Assembly (NCBI RefSeq): GCF_014529705.1
Contig: NZ_JAANIH010000006.1
Location: 140,789-204,788 of the forward strand
From: Bradyrhizobium campsiandrae
GTDB lineage: Bacteria > Pseudomonadota > Alphaproteobacteria > Rhizobiales > Xanthobacteraceae
Reading direction: 5' to 3'
Length of the DNA stretch: 64,000 bases
The translations under genes and the position numbers were made by a program. Below, in pieces: positions 27,386-38,177 of the stretch. The notes beneath the pieces are model-generated. The model saw only the letters and a program-made list of their open reading frames with translations, did not search any database and was not told the origin of the DNA. The number at the start of each line of letters is the position of its first letter. The first letter of the stretch is position 1.

Positions 27386-29080
27386 TTATCGTTGGAACTC
27401 GGCGTCGCGGTCGTCTTCGCCGTCGTCCATGTCGAAGGCAAAGCCGCCTCCGCCACCCGCGGCCTTCAGCGCCCGCGCGGGCTTGGCGGCCGGCTTCCTG
27501 CCGCGGCCGTCGGCGTCGGCCATCTTTGCGGCCTTGGTACGAAGCTGGCTGACGGCGCGGTCAATTTCCTGAGGAGCTGCTTTCGTCTTGCGCGAGCCCT
27601 CCTCGATCCGAAAGAACGAGATCGCCGACTGCCGCTGCTCGGCCTGCGAGGCGAGCTCTTCCGAGGTCGAGGACACCTGCTCGGACGCACTGGCGTTCTG
27701 CTGGCCGACCTTGTCGAGCTGCTGGATCGCCTGGTTGATCTGGGCCGATCCGACGTCCTGCTCGCGGCAAGCCCCCGTGATCTCCTGGACCAGTTCGGCC
27801 GTCTTCTTGATGTCGGGCACGAGCTTCGACAGCATGGAGCCCGCTTCCTGGGCGACCTTCACGCTTTCCGTCGACAACGTGCCGATCTCGGCCGCCGCAG
27901 CCTGGCTGCGTTCGGCGAGCTTGCGCACTTCGGAGGCGACGACGGCGAACCCCTTGCCGTGCTCGCCGGCGCGCGCGGCCTCGACCGCGGCGTTGAGCGC
28001 GAGAAGATCGGTCTGCCGTGCGATCTCCTGCACGATCGTGATCTTCTCGGCGATCGTCTGCATCGCGTTGACGGCGCGGCCGACGGCGACGCCGCTGGCT
28101 TCCGCGTCCTTGGCCGACTGCGCCGCGATCTTCTCGGTCTGGTTGGCGTTATCAGCGTTCTGCTTCACGTTCGAGGCCATTTCCTCCATCGAGGACGAGG
28201 CTTCCTCGGCAGAAGAAGCCTGCTCGGTCGCACCTTGCGAGAGTTGCTCGGCGCTGGCGGAGAGCTCCTGGCTACCGGCCGAGACGTTTTGCGCCGCGGT
28301 GATCGCTTCGGCGACGATCTGCCGGAGCTTGCCGACCATCAGGTTCAGTGACCGGATGAGATCGCCGATCTCATCGTTGCTGGCGGAGGGAATGGTCTGG
28401 CTGAGATCACCATTGGCCACGGCGCCGGCGAGATTGACCGCGCGGCCGAGCGAACGGCTGATCGCAATCGATATCCACAGAGCCGCGCCCACCGCAACCA
28501 TCAGCGACACGCCGAGAAGCGTCATCAGCAGGAATTGCGCCTGATGTCCCTCCTCCTTCGACGCGAGGGCCTGGTCGGCCATCTGCTTCTTGGTGTTCTC
28601 GACATAGGCGCCCATCGACTCGAGCGCTTCGTTCACGACCTTGCGGCCCTCATTGGTCGAGCGGTCCGCCGCCTTGGCCTTGTCGGTCCTGGCGATCCGG
28701 ATCGTCTCTTCCTGATAGGCATTCATTTTGGCGTATGTCGCGGCAAAGCCGTCGAGCAGCTTCCTGCCCGCCTCGCTCGCCAGGGCGTAGACCTCGTCCC
28801 TGGTCTTCAAGGCTGCATCGCGGCGCTTGGCGGCGTCAGCCGCCGCCAGTTCGACTTCGCTTTCACTGCCGATGATGGCATTCTTTTCCGCGCGGAGCTG
28901 GATGAGAACGTCCTTCTCGATCTCCATCGCCTTTTCCATGCGCTTTGCGCGCAGGACCATGCTGTCGGCGGTTGCCATCATGTCGCCGAGCTTCATATAG
29001 GCGACGCCGCCGGCGACCATGGACAGGACGATGACCAGGCCGAACGCACTGGCCAGCTTCGCCTTAACCGTAAATCTCAT
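27386..29080 (-). CDS. Methyl-accepting chemotaxis protein (first MCP of operon)
   Basis: A 564-residue chemoreceptor, the shortest of the three. It starts [20 protein letters not shown], has membrane segments near 10-30 and 185-207, a normal HAMP ([29 protein letters not shown]) joined directly to the signalling domain without the extra linker of its sisters, and the conserved tip [20 protein letters not shown]. The C-terminus ends [13 protein letters not shown]. The periplasmic domain is the most divergent part, so it probably senses a different ligand. It is co-transcribed after the first cheW (41 bases). Confidence 0.95.
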   Translation of the reverse strand: MRFTVKAKLASAFGLVIVLSMVAGGVAYMKLGDMMATADSMVLRAKRMEKAMEIEKDVLIQLRAEKNAIIGSESEVELAAADAAKRRDAALKTRDEVYALASEAGRKLLDGFAATYAKMNAYQEETIRIARTDKAKAADRSTNEGRKVVNEALESMGAYVENTKKQMADQALASKEEGHQAQFLLMTLLGVSLMVAVGAALWISIAISRSLGRAVNLAGAVANGDLSQTIPSASNDEIGDLIRSLNLMVGKLRQIVAEAITAAQNVSAGSQELSASAEQLSQGATEQASSAEEASSSMEEMASNVKQNADNANQTEKIAAQSAKDAEASGVAVGRAVNAMQTIAEKITIVQEIARQTDLLALNAAVEAARAGEHGKGFAVVASEVRKLAERSQAAAAEIGTLSTESVKVAQEAGSMLSKLVPDIKKTAELVQEITGACREQDVGSAQINQAIQQLDKVGQQNASASEQVSSTSEELASQAEQRQSAISFFRIEEGSRKTKAAPQEIDRAVSQLRTKAAKMADADGRGRKPAAKPARALKAAGGGGGFAFDMDDGEDDRDAEFQR

Positions 29081-29121
29081 CTTCAGCCCCTGCCCCTCAG
29101 ACCTCTCGCGAGGCCCTTATT

Positions 29122-29583
29122 TCAATTCAGAATGCGTTCCATGTTCGGAACGATGACGAACTCTTCACGCCACTTCGCGATGAAACGAATGAACTCGGGC
29201 TTCCAGTGCATGCCGACGCGCGGCGTCTGCTGCACGGCGGTCTGCGAGATCTCCGTGACCTCATAGACCTTGTCGGCGGTTACGCCGACGAGCACCGGTT
29301 CGTTGTCGAGCTCGATCTCGATCACCACGATCCGCGTATCGGCGGAATCCTCGAGCTGCGGCATGCCGAAGCGGATACGCAGGTCCGCAAGCGGAATGAC
29401 ATTGCCGCGCACGTTGATCACGCTCGGAACGAACGACCGCGCGCCGGCGACCTTCGTCACCGGCACGGGGTCGATGATTTCGCGGACAAGCCCCGCATCG
29501 AGCGCAAACTTCTCTTCGCCGAGACCGATCATCACGACCTGCATCGCGTCGACCTGGTGTTCCGCCGCCAAAGCTTCGGTCAT
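29122..29583 (-). CDS. cheW: CheW coupling protein (first copy)
   Basis: A 153-residue CheW-domain protein. Visible core: MQVVMIGLGEEKFALDAGLV, REIIDPVPVTKVAGA, FVPSVINVRGNVIPLADLRI and VGVTADKVYEVTEISQTAVQ. Its ATG overlaps the cheA stop by one base (TAATG), so translation is coupled and one CheW per CheA is likely made. It bridges receptors and CheA. It is more compact than the second copy. Confidence 0.94.
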   Translation of the reverse strand: MTEALAAEHQVDAMQVVMIGLGEEKFALDAGLVREIIDPVPVTKVAGARSFVPSVINVRGNVIPLADLRIRFGMPQLEDSADTRIVVIEIELDNEPVLVGVTADKVYEVTEISQTAVQQTPRVGMHWKPEFIRFIAKWREEFVIVPNMERILN

Positions 29584-31682
29584 TACGCCGCCTCGCTGAT
29601 ATGCTGCTTCTCGACCTTCGACTGCGCCAGCGCGACCAGCTGCGCGACGTCGAGGATCAGTGCCGCTGTGCCGTCGCCGAGGATGGTCGCTCCGGAGAAG
29701 ATCGTGACATCCGAATGCAGCTTGGAGAGCGACTTGATCACCGTCTGGTGGTTGCCGATGATCTGATCGACGACGAGGCCGACGCGGGTCTCACCGGTCG
29801 AGATGATGATCGTCTTCTGGTGGCGATCCGGCAAGCCGGTCGACGACATGATCTCGCGCAGACGCAGGAAGGGAACGAGATTGCCACGTACGTTGAGGAA
29901 GTTGCGGCCTCGCGAGCGCTCGTCCTCGGCGGTCAGCTCGACGCATTCCTCGACCGCCGACAGCGGAATGATATAGCGGCCTTCGCCGACGCGAATCAGA
30001 AGACCTTCGATGATCGCAAGCGTGAGCGGCAGGCGCAGCGTCACCGTGGTGCCCTGGCCGGGCCTGGTCGACAGGTCGATCGTGCCGCGCATATTCTCGA
30101 TGGTGCGCTTGACCACATCCATGCCGACGCCGCGGCCCGACAGCGCCGAGATGGTCTGCGCGGTCGAGAAGCCGGGATGGAACAGGAACTGGTGGATCTC
30201 GTGATCGGTGAGCACCGCGCCGGCCGCGATCAGCCCCTGCTCTTCCGCTTTCGCGCGGATGCGGGCTGTATTGAGGCCGCCGCCATTGTCCTTGACGGTG
30301 ACGAGCACTTGCGCGCCGGAATGCACGGCCGCGAGCTCGATCCGGCCCTGCTCGGTCTTGCCATTGGCGGCGCGGGTCGCGGTGTCCTCGATGCCGTGGT
30401 CGATGGCATTGCGGATCAGGTGCACGAGCGGATCGGCCAGACACTCGATCATGGTCTTGTCGAGTTCGGTGTCCTCGCCCGAGGTGACGAACTCGACCGG
30501 CTTCGACAGATCGCGCGACAGGTCGTGGATCAGGCGGCGGAAGCGGCCGAACCGCGAACCGACCGTCCCCATCCGCGCGCCCATCGTGGTGTCGCGCAAC
30601 GAGGAGGCGCGACGCTCGATTCCCTCGGCGATCATCTTGATCGAAAGATCGGAGCCGGAAGCCGCAAGCTGGCTCAGCCGCGCCTGCGCGATCACGAGCT
30701 CGCCGACCCGATCCATCAGCTCGTCGAGACGCTCGGCCTGGACACGGACGGTGGCGATGCCGCGCTCGTCGCGCTTGGCTTCGGCCTTCGGTTCAGGCTT
30801 CGGCTCGGCTTTGACTTCGACATTGGTCTTGGATTGAGACTGCGCCTTTGCGACGGGCTGCTCGACAACGGGGACCGCAACGGCCTCGACGACCGGCGCA
30901 GGCATCTCGGCCGCTGCGATCGGGTCCTCGTCGAGCAGCTGCAACGGCGGCGCCGGCGCAGGCACTTCGACATGCTCGAGCGGCGAGAGCGTCAGCTTCA
31001 TCTCGTCCGAGACGAACATGAAGACGTCGTCGATCGCGTCCTTGTCGCAAGCCGCATGCAGCTTGACGTCCCACTTCAGATAGCAGTCTTCCGGCTCCAT
31101 TTCGTCGAGGAACGGAACGCCGTCGGTGATCGGCACGACGAAACAGGGACCGAGCTTGCAGAGATCTTCCAGAAGATCGAGCGGGTTCGAGCCGTTGCGC
31201 AGAATGTGGGATTCGAATTCCAGATGAAGGTGCCAGCCGGCCTGCTTGCTCTCGACGGGGGCCAGCGGCGGCGCTCCGGCGACTTCGACAACGGCCGCGG
31301 CAGACTGATCGGACGAGACGAAGCGCTTGAGATCGTCGAGGATGGCCTCGCCGATGATGTCGTCGGTCGACTGAGGATTCTCGATCAGCGCGCGGATATA
31401 GTCCTTGGCGGCGAGCGCGACCGAGATCAACTCCTGGGTCGGCCTGATCTCGCCCTTGCGAACGCGATCGAACGCGGTCTCGAATTCGTGGGTGAAGGAA
31501 GCGACCTTGTCGAAGCCGAACATCGCGCCCGAGCCCGTGATCGTGTGCAGGGCGCGGAAGGCGGAGTCGACCAGCTCGCGGTCGTCGGGCCGCTGGCCAA
31601 GATCGAGCAGGGCCCCTTCCAGGACCTCGAACAGCTCGCTGGCTTCCTGCCGAAAGACCTCGGTCGGGTCCATCGCACTCAT
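29583..31682 (-). CDS. cheA: Chemotaxis histidine kinase CheA
   Basis: A 699-residue CheA. The N-terminal Hpt domain has the phospho-acceptor His46 in FRALHTITGSGAMFGF. A central region of about 200 residues is rich in Pro/Ala/Glu/Lys. Dimerisation (RLDELMDRVGELVIAQARLS) and HATPase motifs follow (HLIRNAIDHGIE, VTVKDNGGGLN, FSTAQTISALSGRGVGMDVV). The C-terminal CheW-like domain contains RYIIPLSAVEECVEL. It phosphorylates CheY and CheB on receptor signals. Its ATG overlaps the cheY stop (ATGA at 31679-31682), which fixes the start; a longer upstream frame overlaps cheY and is not used. Confidence 0.97.
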   Translation of the reverse strand: MSAMDPTEVFRQEASELFEVLEGALLDLGQRPDDRELVDSAFRALHTITGSGAMFGFDKVASFTHEFETAFDRVRKGEIRPTQELISVALAAKDYIRALIENPQSTDDIIGEAILDDLKRFVSSDQSAAAVVEVAGAPPLAPVESKQAGWHLHLEFESHILRNGSNPLDLLEDLCKLGPCFVVPITDGVPFLDEMEPEDCYLKWDVKLHAACDKDAIDDVFMFVSDEMKLTLSPLEHVEVPAPAPPLQLLDEDPIAAAEMPAPVVEAVAVPVVEQPVAKAQSQSKTNVEVKAEPKPEPKAEAKRDERGIATVRVQAERLDELMDRVGELVIAQARLSQLAASGSDLSIKMIAEGIERRASSLRDTTMGARMGTVGSRFGRFRRLIHDLSRDLSKPVEFVTSGEDTELDKTMIECLADPLVHLIRNAIDHGIEDTATRAANGKTEQGRIELAAVHSGAQVLVTVKDNGGGLNTARIRAKAEEQGLIAAGAVLTDHEIHQFLFHPGFSTAQTISALSGRGVGMDVVKRTIENMRGTIDLSTRPGQGTTVTLRLPLTLAIIEGLLIRVGEGRYIIPLSAVEECVELTAEDERSRGRNFLNVRGNLVPFLRLREIMSSTGLPDRHQKTIIISTGETRVGLVVDQIIGNHQTVIKSLSKLHSDVTIFSGATILGDGTAALILDVAQLVALAQSKVEKQHISEAA

Positions 31683-32044
31683 GCGCGCACCAGTTTTGCG
31701 ACGACAGCGAGCAGCTGCGCGGGCTTGAACGGTTTGGTGATCCACCCCGTGGCGCCGGCGCTCTTGGCCTCCTGCTTGACCGTATCGTTGGATCCGGTGG
31801 TCAGGAAGACGATGGGCATGCCCACCGCGCTCGGAAGCTTGCGCAGCGCCTTGATCAACTCCAGCCCGTTCATGACGGGCATGTTGAGATCGGTGATGAC
31901 GAGGTCGGGTTTGCCGGCCGGCGCCTGGCCGAGGCCTTGAGCGCCGTCACCCGCCTCGATCACACTGTGACCGGCCGGCTCGAGCACGACCTTGATCATC
32001 TGCCGGATGCTGGGCGAATCGTCGACGGTCAGAATCGTGGCCAT
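31679..32044 (-). CDS. cheY: Chemotaxis response regulator CheY
   Basis: A 121-residue single receiver domain. ILTVDDSPSIRQMIKVVL gives the acidic pair Asp8-Asp9, VITDLNMPVMNG the phospho-acceptor Asp52, PIVFLTTGSN the conserved Thr and GWITKPFKP the conserved Lys104. It carries the signal from CheA to the flagellar motor or to another output. Its ATG overlaps the STAS stop by one base (TAATG) and its stop overlaps the cheA ATG, so the first three genes are translationally coupled. Confidence 0.96.
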   Translation of the reverse strand: MATILTVDDSPSIRQMIKVVLEPAGHSVIEAGDGAQGLGQAPAGKPDLVITDLNMPVMNGLELIKALRKLPSAVGMPIVFLTTGSNDTVKQEAKSAGATGWITKPFKPAQLLAVVAKLVRA

Positions 32045-32367
32045 TAGGTGCCATCTTTCTTTTGCGGGAAGTGCTGATCAATCATCGCCTCGCTGGCGAA
32101 ACCGGCGCGGCGAAGAGTGTTACGCAGAGATTGGGAAAAGGACGTCAAGACCACCGGGCGGCCCTGGGCATCGCCGGTCTTGGCAGCAGACAGCAGAAGC
32201 TGGATCGAGGTCACGTCGGCCTTGTCGACGCTCGAACAGTCGATCTCGAGCCGGTCCTGCCGGTTGAAGGCTTCACGGATCAGGTCATAGACACTACGGA
32301 TCGCAGCGATGCTGCAGTCCGCAGGCAGCCGTAGGGACCACTTCGGCGCAGTGACATCAGACGACAT
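32044..32367 (-). CDS. STAS-domain protein heading the che operon
   Basis: A 107-residue soluble STAS domain, starting MSSDVTAPKWSLRLPADCSI. LEIDCSSVDKADVTSIQLLL is the switch segment: the usual phosphorylatable Ser/Thr position is in DKADVTSIQ, flanked by Asp and Thr. It resembles anti-anti-sigma SpoIIAA and is common at the head of rhizobial che operons, where its exact role is unsettled. GGGGGACGA directly before the ATG at 32367 decides this start over one 17 codons upstream. Confidence 0.88.
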   Translation of the reverse strand: MSSDVTAPKWSLRLPADCSIAAIRSVYDLIREAFNRQDRLEIDCSSVDKADVTSIQLLLSAAKTGDAQGRPVVLTSFSQSLRNTLRRAGFASEAMIDQHFPQKKDGT

Positions 32368-32652
32368 TCGTCCCCCAATTTCCGGAGATTCGCTGCACGC
32401 ATGACGCGAATCTGACATGAGGACTATTCGCTTCGGAGTGTGTGCAAACCCCTAATGAACCCGTCCGTACAACTACGGGTCACAATCCGCGAAATCTCGC
32501 GTCTGCATGCAGGCGTGCATAGCCCGCCCAAATCTCATGCGTTGCGCGCAACGTTGAGGCGGCGCGGCGCCGCACGGATGTTTGCTTCACGTTAAATCGC
32601 ACCGGCTATTTGTCGAGATCGCGCCTCGCCATCCGAACGAGCCCGGCCGCCG

Positions 32653-33786
32653 ATGCTGACCCAAGCGCTTCTGGTTGACGACAGCCGCTCTGTCCTCAAT
32701 TTCCTGAAACGTCATATCGAAGCGGAGGGCCTCGTCGAGGCCACAGCATTTCTCGACCCTGTCGAGGCGCTGGCCTGCGCGCGCGAGCGTGGCTTCGACC
32801 TCGTGCTCGTCGACTACGAAATGCCTCATATGGACGGGATCAGCTTCATCCGCGCGCTTCGTGCGCTGCCTGGCTGCACCGACATTCCGATCGCGATGAT
32901 CACCTCGCGTCAGACCGACGACGTCAAAATGGAAGCGCTGCAGGCAGGTGCAACCGATTTCCTGCCGAAGGCCCCGCAAAGCGTCGAGATGACGGTGCGC
33001 TTGCGGAATTTGATTCAGCTTGGTGCAGCCGTACGCAAGCTCAACGATCGCGCCGCACATTTGGCAAGCGAAGTCGCAGCCGCAACACGCAAGCTCGGCG
33101 AGCGCGAGGAAGAGATCATCCTGCGGCTCGCGCTCGCGGTCGAATATCGCGACAACGATACGGGCGAGCACACGCTGCGGGTCGCGCGCTACAGCCGGAT
33201 CATCGCCGAGCAGCTCGGCCTTCCCGCCCGGCTCTGCCGTGACATCTATCTCGCCGCCCCCTTGCACGACGTCGGCAAGGTCGCCATTCCCGACAACCTC
33301 CTGCTCAAGCCGGGCAAGTTGAGCAACGACGAGATGGCGGTGAGCCGCACCCACGCGACGATCGGCGAGAGGATTCTCGCCGATTCCAGCTGCGAGCTGA
33401 TTCAGCTCGGCGCACAAATCGCCGCAGGCCATCACGAGCGCTGGGACGGCGCCGGCTATCCGAACGGCCTCAAGGCGGAGGAGATCCCGATCGCCGCGCG
33501 CGTGGTCGCCGTCGCCGACGTCTTCGACGCCTTGACGACGCGACGGCCATATAAAGAGCCGATGCCGTTGGCATTGGCCCGTGACTATCTGATCGAAAAC
33601 CGGGGACGGCAGTTCGACCCGGCCTGCGTCGAAGCCTTTCTGTCGCGCTGGGATGAGGTGGGGGCGAACGCCGCGCACACCGGCCCCCGCCTGGCCGACA
33701 TCGGGCCGGGGCTGGCACCCCTTATATTGGGAGCGCCCGGGGCCCCGCCGGACCAGGACCGCGCGCCGGAGACCTCTCCTAGCTGA
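32653..33786 (+). CDS. Response regulator with HD-GYP phosphodiesterase domain
   Basis: A 377-residue RpfG-like protein. The receiver (1-120) has ALLVDDSRSVLNFL, Asp54 in LVDYEMPHMDG and PIAMITSRQ. A short coiled linker leads to the HD-GYP domain with GEHTLRVARYSRII, LHDVGKVAIPDN, GHHERWDGAGYPNG and VADVFDALTTRRPYK, so all metal ligands and the GYP signature are present. It should hydrolyse c-di-GMP under control of a cognate kinase. The C-terminal 40 residues are Pro/Gly/Ala-rich and unstructured. It is divergent from the che operon across about 280 bases, suggesting shared regulation. No partner kinase lies beside it. Confidence 0.92.
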   Translation: MLTQALLVDDSRSVLNFLKRHIEAEGLVEATAFLDPVEALACARERGFDLVLVDYEMPHMDGISFIRALRALPGCTDIPIAMITSRQTDDVKMEALQAGATDFLPKAPQSVEMTVRLRNLIQLGAAVRKLNDRAAHLASEVAAATRKLGEREEEIILRLALAVEYRDNDTGEHTLRVARYSRIIAEQLGLPARLCRDIYLAAPLHDVGKVAIPDNLLLKPGKLSNDEMAVSRTHATIGERILADSSCELIQLGAQIAAGHHERWDGAGYPNGLKAEEIPIAARVVAVADVFDALTTRRPYKEPMPLALARDYLIENRGRQFDPACVEAFLSRWDEVGANAAHTGPRLADIGPGLAPLILGAPGAPPDQDRAPETSPS

Positions 33787-33970
33787 CCTTGCGCATGCAA
33801 TGTCGGTTCGCCGCGACGCCGTTTTCTGCCATCAACGGTTTGAACCTGTTCCTGCCGGGGTGCACCAATGCCGAGAGTGATTCTGATCACACTGGCCGGG
33901 GGGCCCCCTTGCTAGGCTCGCGCCGGGACGCGGATTCCTCGCCTACCGATCGAACTGGATGAGAGAAGTC

Positions 33971-34639
33971 ATGAAAAGCCTGATCGGCGCCATCGTCGGC
34001 GTGTTTTGCCTGAGCGCGCCGGCCGTCGCGGAAACGCCGGCCGCCCTCGTCGAGGACGTCCAGGGCAAGATCGACGGCATCGAATTCATGGACTATGTGG
34101 CGCCCGGCAAGATCATCAAGCTTGGCCACAAGGCCGGCATCCCGCTCAGCGTCCTCAAGTCCTGCCTGCGCGCGAGCATCACCGAAGGCGTCGTTCTAGT
34201 CGGAACCGAGCAAAGTACCGTGCAACTCGGCAACGTCCAGCGCGTCAAGGTGCCGTGCGATACCAACGCGGTGCAGCTCTCCGAGCACGAGGCGAACCAG
34301 AGTGCGGCGACCACGTTCCGCACCATGCGAGCCGACGCCGGCAGCACGCCGGCCAAGCTGCCGACGATCTACAGTGTCGCACCGCTGATCCAGGCCAAGA
34401 GCGGCAGCACGCTGGTGATCGAACGCACCGACGGCAAGGAGCCGGCGATCAGCGTGCCGCTCAGGAGCGACAACATGGTGGCCGGAAAGTTCTATGACTT
34501 TGCGAAAGCCGGAAAGTCGCTGACGCCGGGCGGCAGCTATCTCGCCAAGCTCGGCACCAAACGCCACACATTCCAGGTCGACGCAAGCGCGACCTCGTCG
34601 CCGACGCCGATCATCGGCCGTCTGCTGCGACTGGAATAG
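33971..34639 (+). CDS. Secreted FecR-like protein
   Basis: A 222-residue exported protein with signal peptide MKSLIGAIVGVFCLSAPAVA and cleavage at AVA-E. The mature start (ALVEDVQGKIDGIEFMDYVA, then PGKIIKLGHKAGIPLSVL) resembles the FecR-type periplasmic fold found beside CHASE2 cyclases. The C-terminal half (SGSTLVIERTDGKEPAISVP) looks beta-rich. Two Cys are present (SCLRAS, VPCDT). It ends 19 bases before the cyclase gene, so it is probably a periplasmic partner of the CHASE2 sensor. The ATG at 33971 has GAGAGAAG before it; one four codons upstream is possible. Confidence 0.72.
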   Translation: MKSLIGAIVGVFCLSAPAVAETPAALVEDVQGKIDGIEFMDYVAPGKIIKLGHKAGIPLSVLKSCLRASITEGVVLVGTEQSTVQLGNVQRVKVPCDTNAVQLSEHEANQSAATTFRTMRADAGSTPAKLPTIYSVAPLIQAKSGSTLVIERTDGKEPAISVPLRSDNMVAGKFYDFAKAGKSLTPGGSYLAKLGTKRHTFQVDASATSSPTPIIGRLLRLE

Positions 34640-34658
34640 ACGGCGCGCGTCAGCAGCG

Positions 34659-36809
34659 ATGCGGCGGATCGGCAGGCGGAACATCGTTGCGACGGTCCTG
34701 ATGGCGCTGGTTGCGGGCGCGGCGTTCGCGTCCCCGCCGCTTCAGAGGCTGCACGGTCTCTCGCTCGACCTTCTCACGACCCTACGCTGGAACTCGATCG
34801 GCGACCGCCGCGATGTCGCGACGTCGCCGGTGGTGGTCGTGGCGATCGACGGGGAGACCTACGACACGCCGCCTTTCAAGGGATCGCCGACGCAGACCTG
34901 GACCCGCGAAATCGGCCGGGTGCTCGGCGGCATCGCCGACGGGGGCGCCAAGGTCATCGGCTTCGACGTGATCTTTCCGAGCTCGATCGAGCAGTCGGAG
35001 ATCCCCTTTGGCGACGCGTCATTCGGCAGCCGTGTGAAGGGCTTTGACCGGGACTATCTCATTGCTCTGAAGAAGCTCTCCGACACCGGCAAGCTCGTGC
35101 TTGGCGAGATTCTGAGCAACGACCATCCGGAGAGGCCGGATCGCGCGCAGCAACTGGCGGTGAGAAACAACATCCGCGCCCTCAACGTTCATTCCGGCGC
35201 CGACAACGTGCTCCGGCGGATGCCGCTGAGAGTTTCCATCGAGGGCCAGCCGCGGCCCGCGGTGGCCGTCGAGCTCGCCGCACGTTCGCTCAGTACCAGG
35301 CCCGAGACCGGGCCAGCCGGCGTGACGAATTTGTCCGGCTATGCGATCCCGAGCGCGGTCACCAACACGCTGACGCTCAACTTCCGCGGCATGGGCCGCG
35401 ACATTCCGGCCTATTCCTTCGCCGATCTGCGCGCCTGTCTCGAGAAGGGAGACACCGACTTCTTCCGCCGCGCCTTCGGCGGCAAGATCGTGCTGCTCGG
35501 CAGCATCCTCAATTTCGATGACCGCAAGCTCACGTCGATGCACCTGACCGGTGGATATGACGGTGTGCCGGCGGCGCGATGCGCCCTGCCCGCCCCGGCC
35601 AGCACCGCGCGAGCGGCCCGCGGCACGGTCGCCGGCGTCTTCGTCCATGCCACCGCCGTCAGAAATCTGATCGAGCATGATGCCGTCACCGAGCCTGGCT
35701 CTTTACTACGGCTGGTTCTGGCGATCCTGTTCGCGGCGATCAGCGCCGGCGCCGCCTGCGGGCTGGCTCCGACCGGGGCGGCGATCACCTGGTTTGCGCT
35801 CACCGTCGCCTATACGGCCGTCGCCGTCGGCACATTCGCGCATGCCATCGCGCTGCCGCTGACCGAGCCCGTGCTTGCGGGCCTCACGGCGCTCGCCATG
35901 ATGATCGGCTACCGCTTCGTGATCGCCGACCGCGAGGAGCGCTTCCTGCGCAAGAGCTTTGCGTTCTATCTCGCCCCCGAGGTGATCGACGGCATGGTGG
36001 CCTCCGGCAAGATGCCGGTGCTCGGCGGCGAGATGCGTGACATCACCATGTTCTTCTCCGACCTCAGCGGCTTCTCCTCGATCGCCGAGAAGATGACGCC
36101 CGCCGAGCTGGTCGCGCTGATGAACGAGTATCTCTCCGCCATGACCGACATCATCGAAAGCCATGGCGGCTATGTCGACAAATATATCGGCGATTCCATC
36201 GTCGCCATGTTCGGCGCGCCGGCCGACGATCCCGATCACGCAACGCATGCGGTTGCGGCAGCGCTGCAATGCCGCGCCCGGCTCGAGGAGCGCAACGGCA
36301 GCCATCCCGCCTTCCACGGCCGCGGCCTCGCCCACCGCATCGGGCGGAACAGCGGCGAGGCCGTGGTCGGCAATATCGGTTCGCGCCGGCGCTTCAACTA
36401 CACCGTCATGAGCGACACGGTGAACCTCGCCTCACGGCTCGAGGGCGCCAACAAATATTTCGGCACCGTGATCATGGTGTCCGAGGCGACCGTCAATCGA
36501 AGCCGCGGCGCTTACACCTGGCGCGAGCTGGACCTGGTCCGGGTGCAGGGGCGCGACGAGCCGATCAGGGTGTACGAACCTCTCGCCGAGAAGAACAGAG
36601 AGACGCAAGAGCAAGGCATGCGCGCGGCGGCCTATGCCGGCGGCCTTGCGTGCTGGCGCGCGCGCGTTTTCGCGAAGGCCCCCGCGCTGTCCGAAAGCGC
36701 CGCCGCGGATGATCCGCCGTGCCGTTACTTCGCCAGACGCGCGCGGGCGCTGGCTGCCAATCCACCGCCGGCCGATTGGACGCCGGTGAATATGCTGGAA
36801 GGGAAGTAG
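34659..36809 (+). CDS. CHASE2-domain class III adenylate/guanylate cyclase
   Basis: A 716-residue membrane cyclase. An N-terminal segment (ATVLMALVAGAAFASPP) and a CHASE2 extracytoplasmic sensor (VVVVAIDGETYDTPPFKG, VIGFDVIFPS) precede a cluster of about three membrane segments near 355-425. The class III domain follows: MFFSDLSGFSSIAEKMTP with the first metal Asp, GGYVDKYIGDSIVAMFGAPA with the second, then GEAVVGNIGS and SDTVNLASRLEG with the transition-state Asn and Arg. It makes cAMP or cGMP in response to a periplasmic signal. The C-terminal 100 residues show no known domain. It is paired with the FecR-like gene. Confidence 0.92.
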   Translation: MRRIGRRNIVATVLMALVAGAAFASPPLQRLHGLSLDLLTTLRWNSIGDRRDVATSPVVVVAIDGETYDTPPFKGSPTQTWTREIGRVLGGIADGGAKVIGFDVIFPSSIEQSEIPFGDASFGSRVKGFDRDYLIALKKLSDTGKLVLGEILSNDHPERPDRAQQLAVRNNIRALNVHSGADNVLRRMPLRVSIEGQPRPAVAVELAARSLSTRPETGPAGVTNLSGYAIPSAVTNTLTLNFRGMGRDIPAYSFADLRACLEKGDTDFFRRAFGGKIVLLGSILNFDDRKLTSMHLTGGYDGVPAARCALPAPASTARAARGTVAGVFVHATAVRNLIEHDAVTEPGSLLRLVLAILFAAISAGAACGLAPTGAAITWFALTVAYTAVAVGTFAHAIALPLTEPVLAGLTALAMMIGYRFVIADREERFLRKSFAFYLAPEVIDGMVASGKMPVLGGEMRDITMFFSDLSGFSSIAEKMTPAELVALMNEYLSAMTDIIESHGGYVDKYIGDSIVAMFGAPADDPDHATHAVAAALQCRARLEERNGSHPAFHGRGLAHRIGRNSGEAVVGNIGSRRRFNYTVMSDTVNLASRLEGANKYFGTVIMVSEATVNRSRGAYTWRELDLVRVQGRDEPIRVYEPLAEKNRETQEQGMRAAAYAGGLACWRARVFAKAPALSESAAADDPPCRYFARRARALAANPPPADWTPVNMLEGK

Positions 36810-36816
36810 CGGCTGC

Positions 36817-38157
<1,341 letters not shown>

Positions 38158-38177
38158 TTATCTTGTACAATTCGAAC

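Noticed and set aside
29601..31940. 779-codon rightward open frame opposite cheA
   Set aside because: Shadow of cheA and cheY; low-complexity Asp/Arg/Leu composition and no ribosome site.
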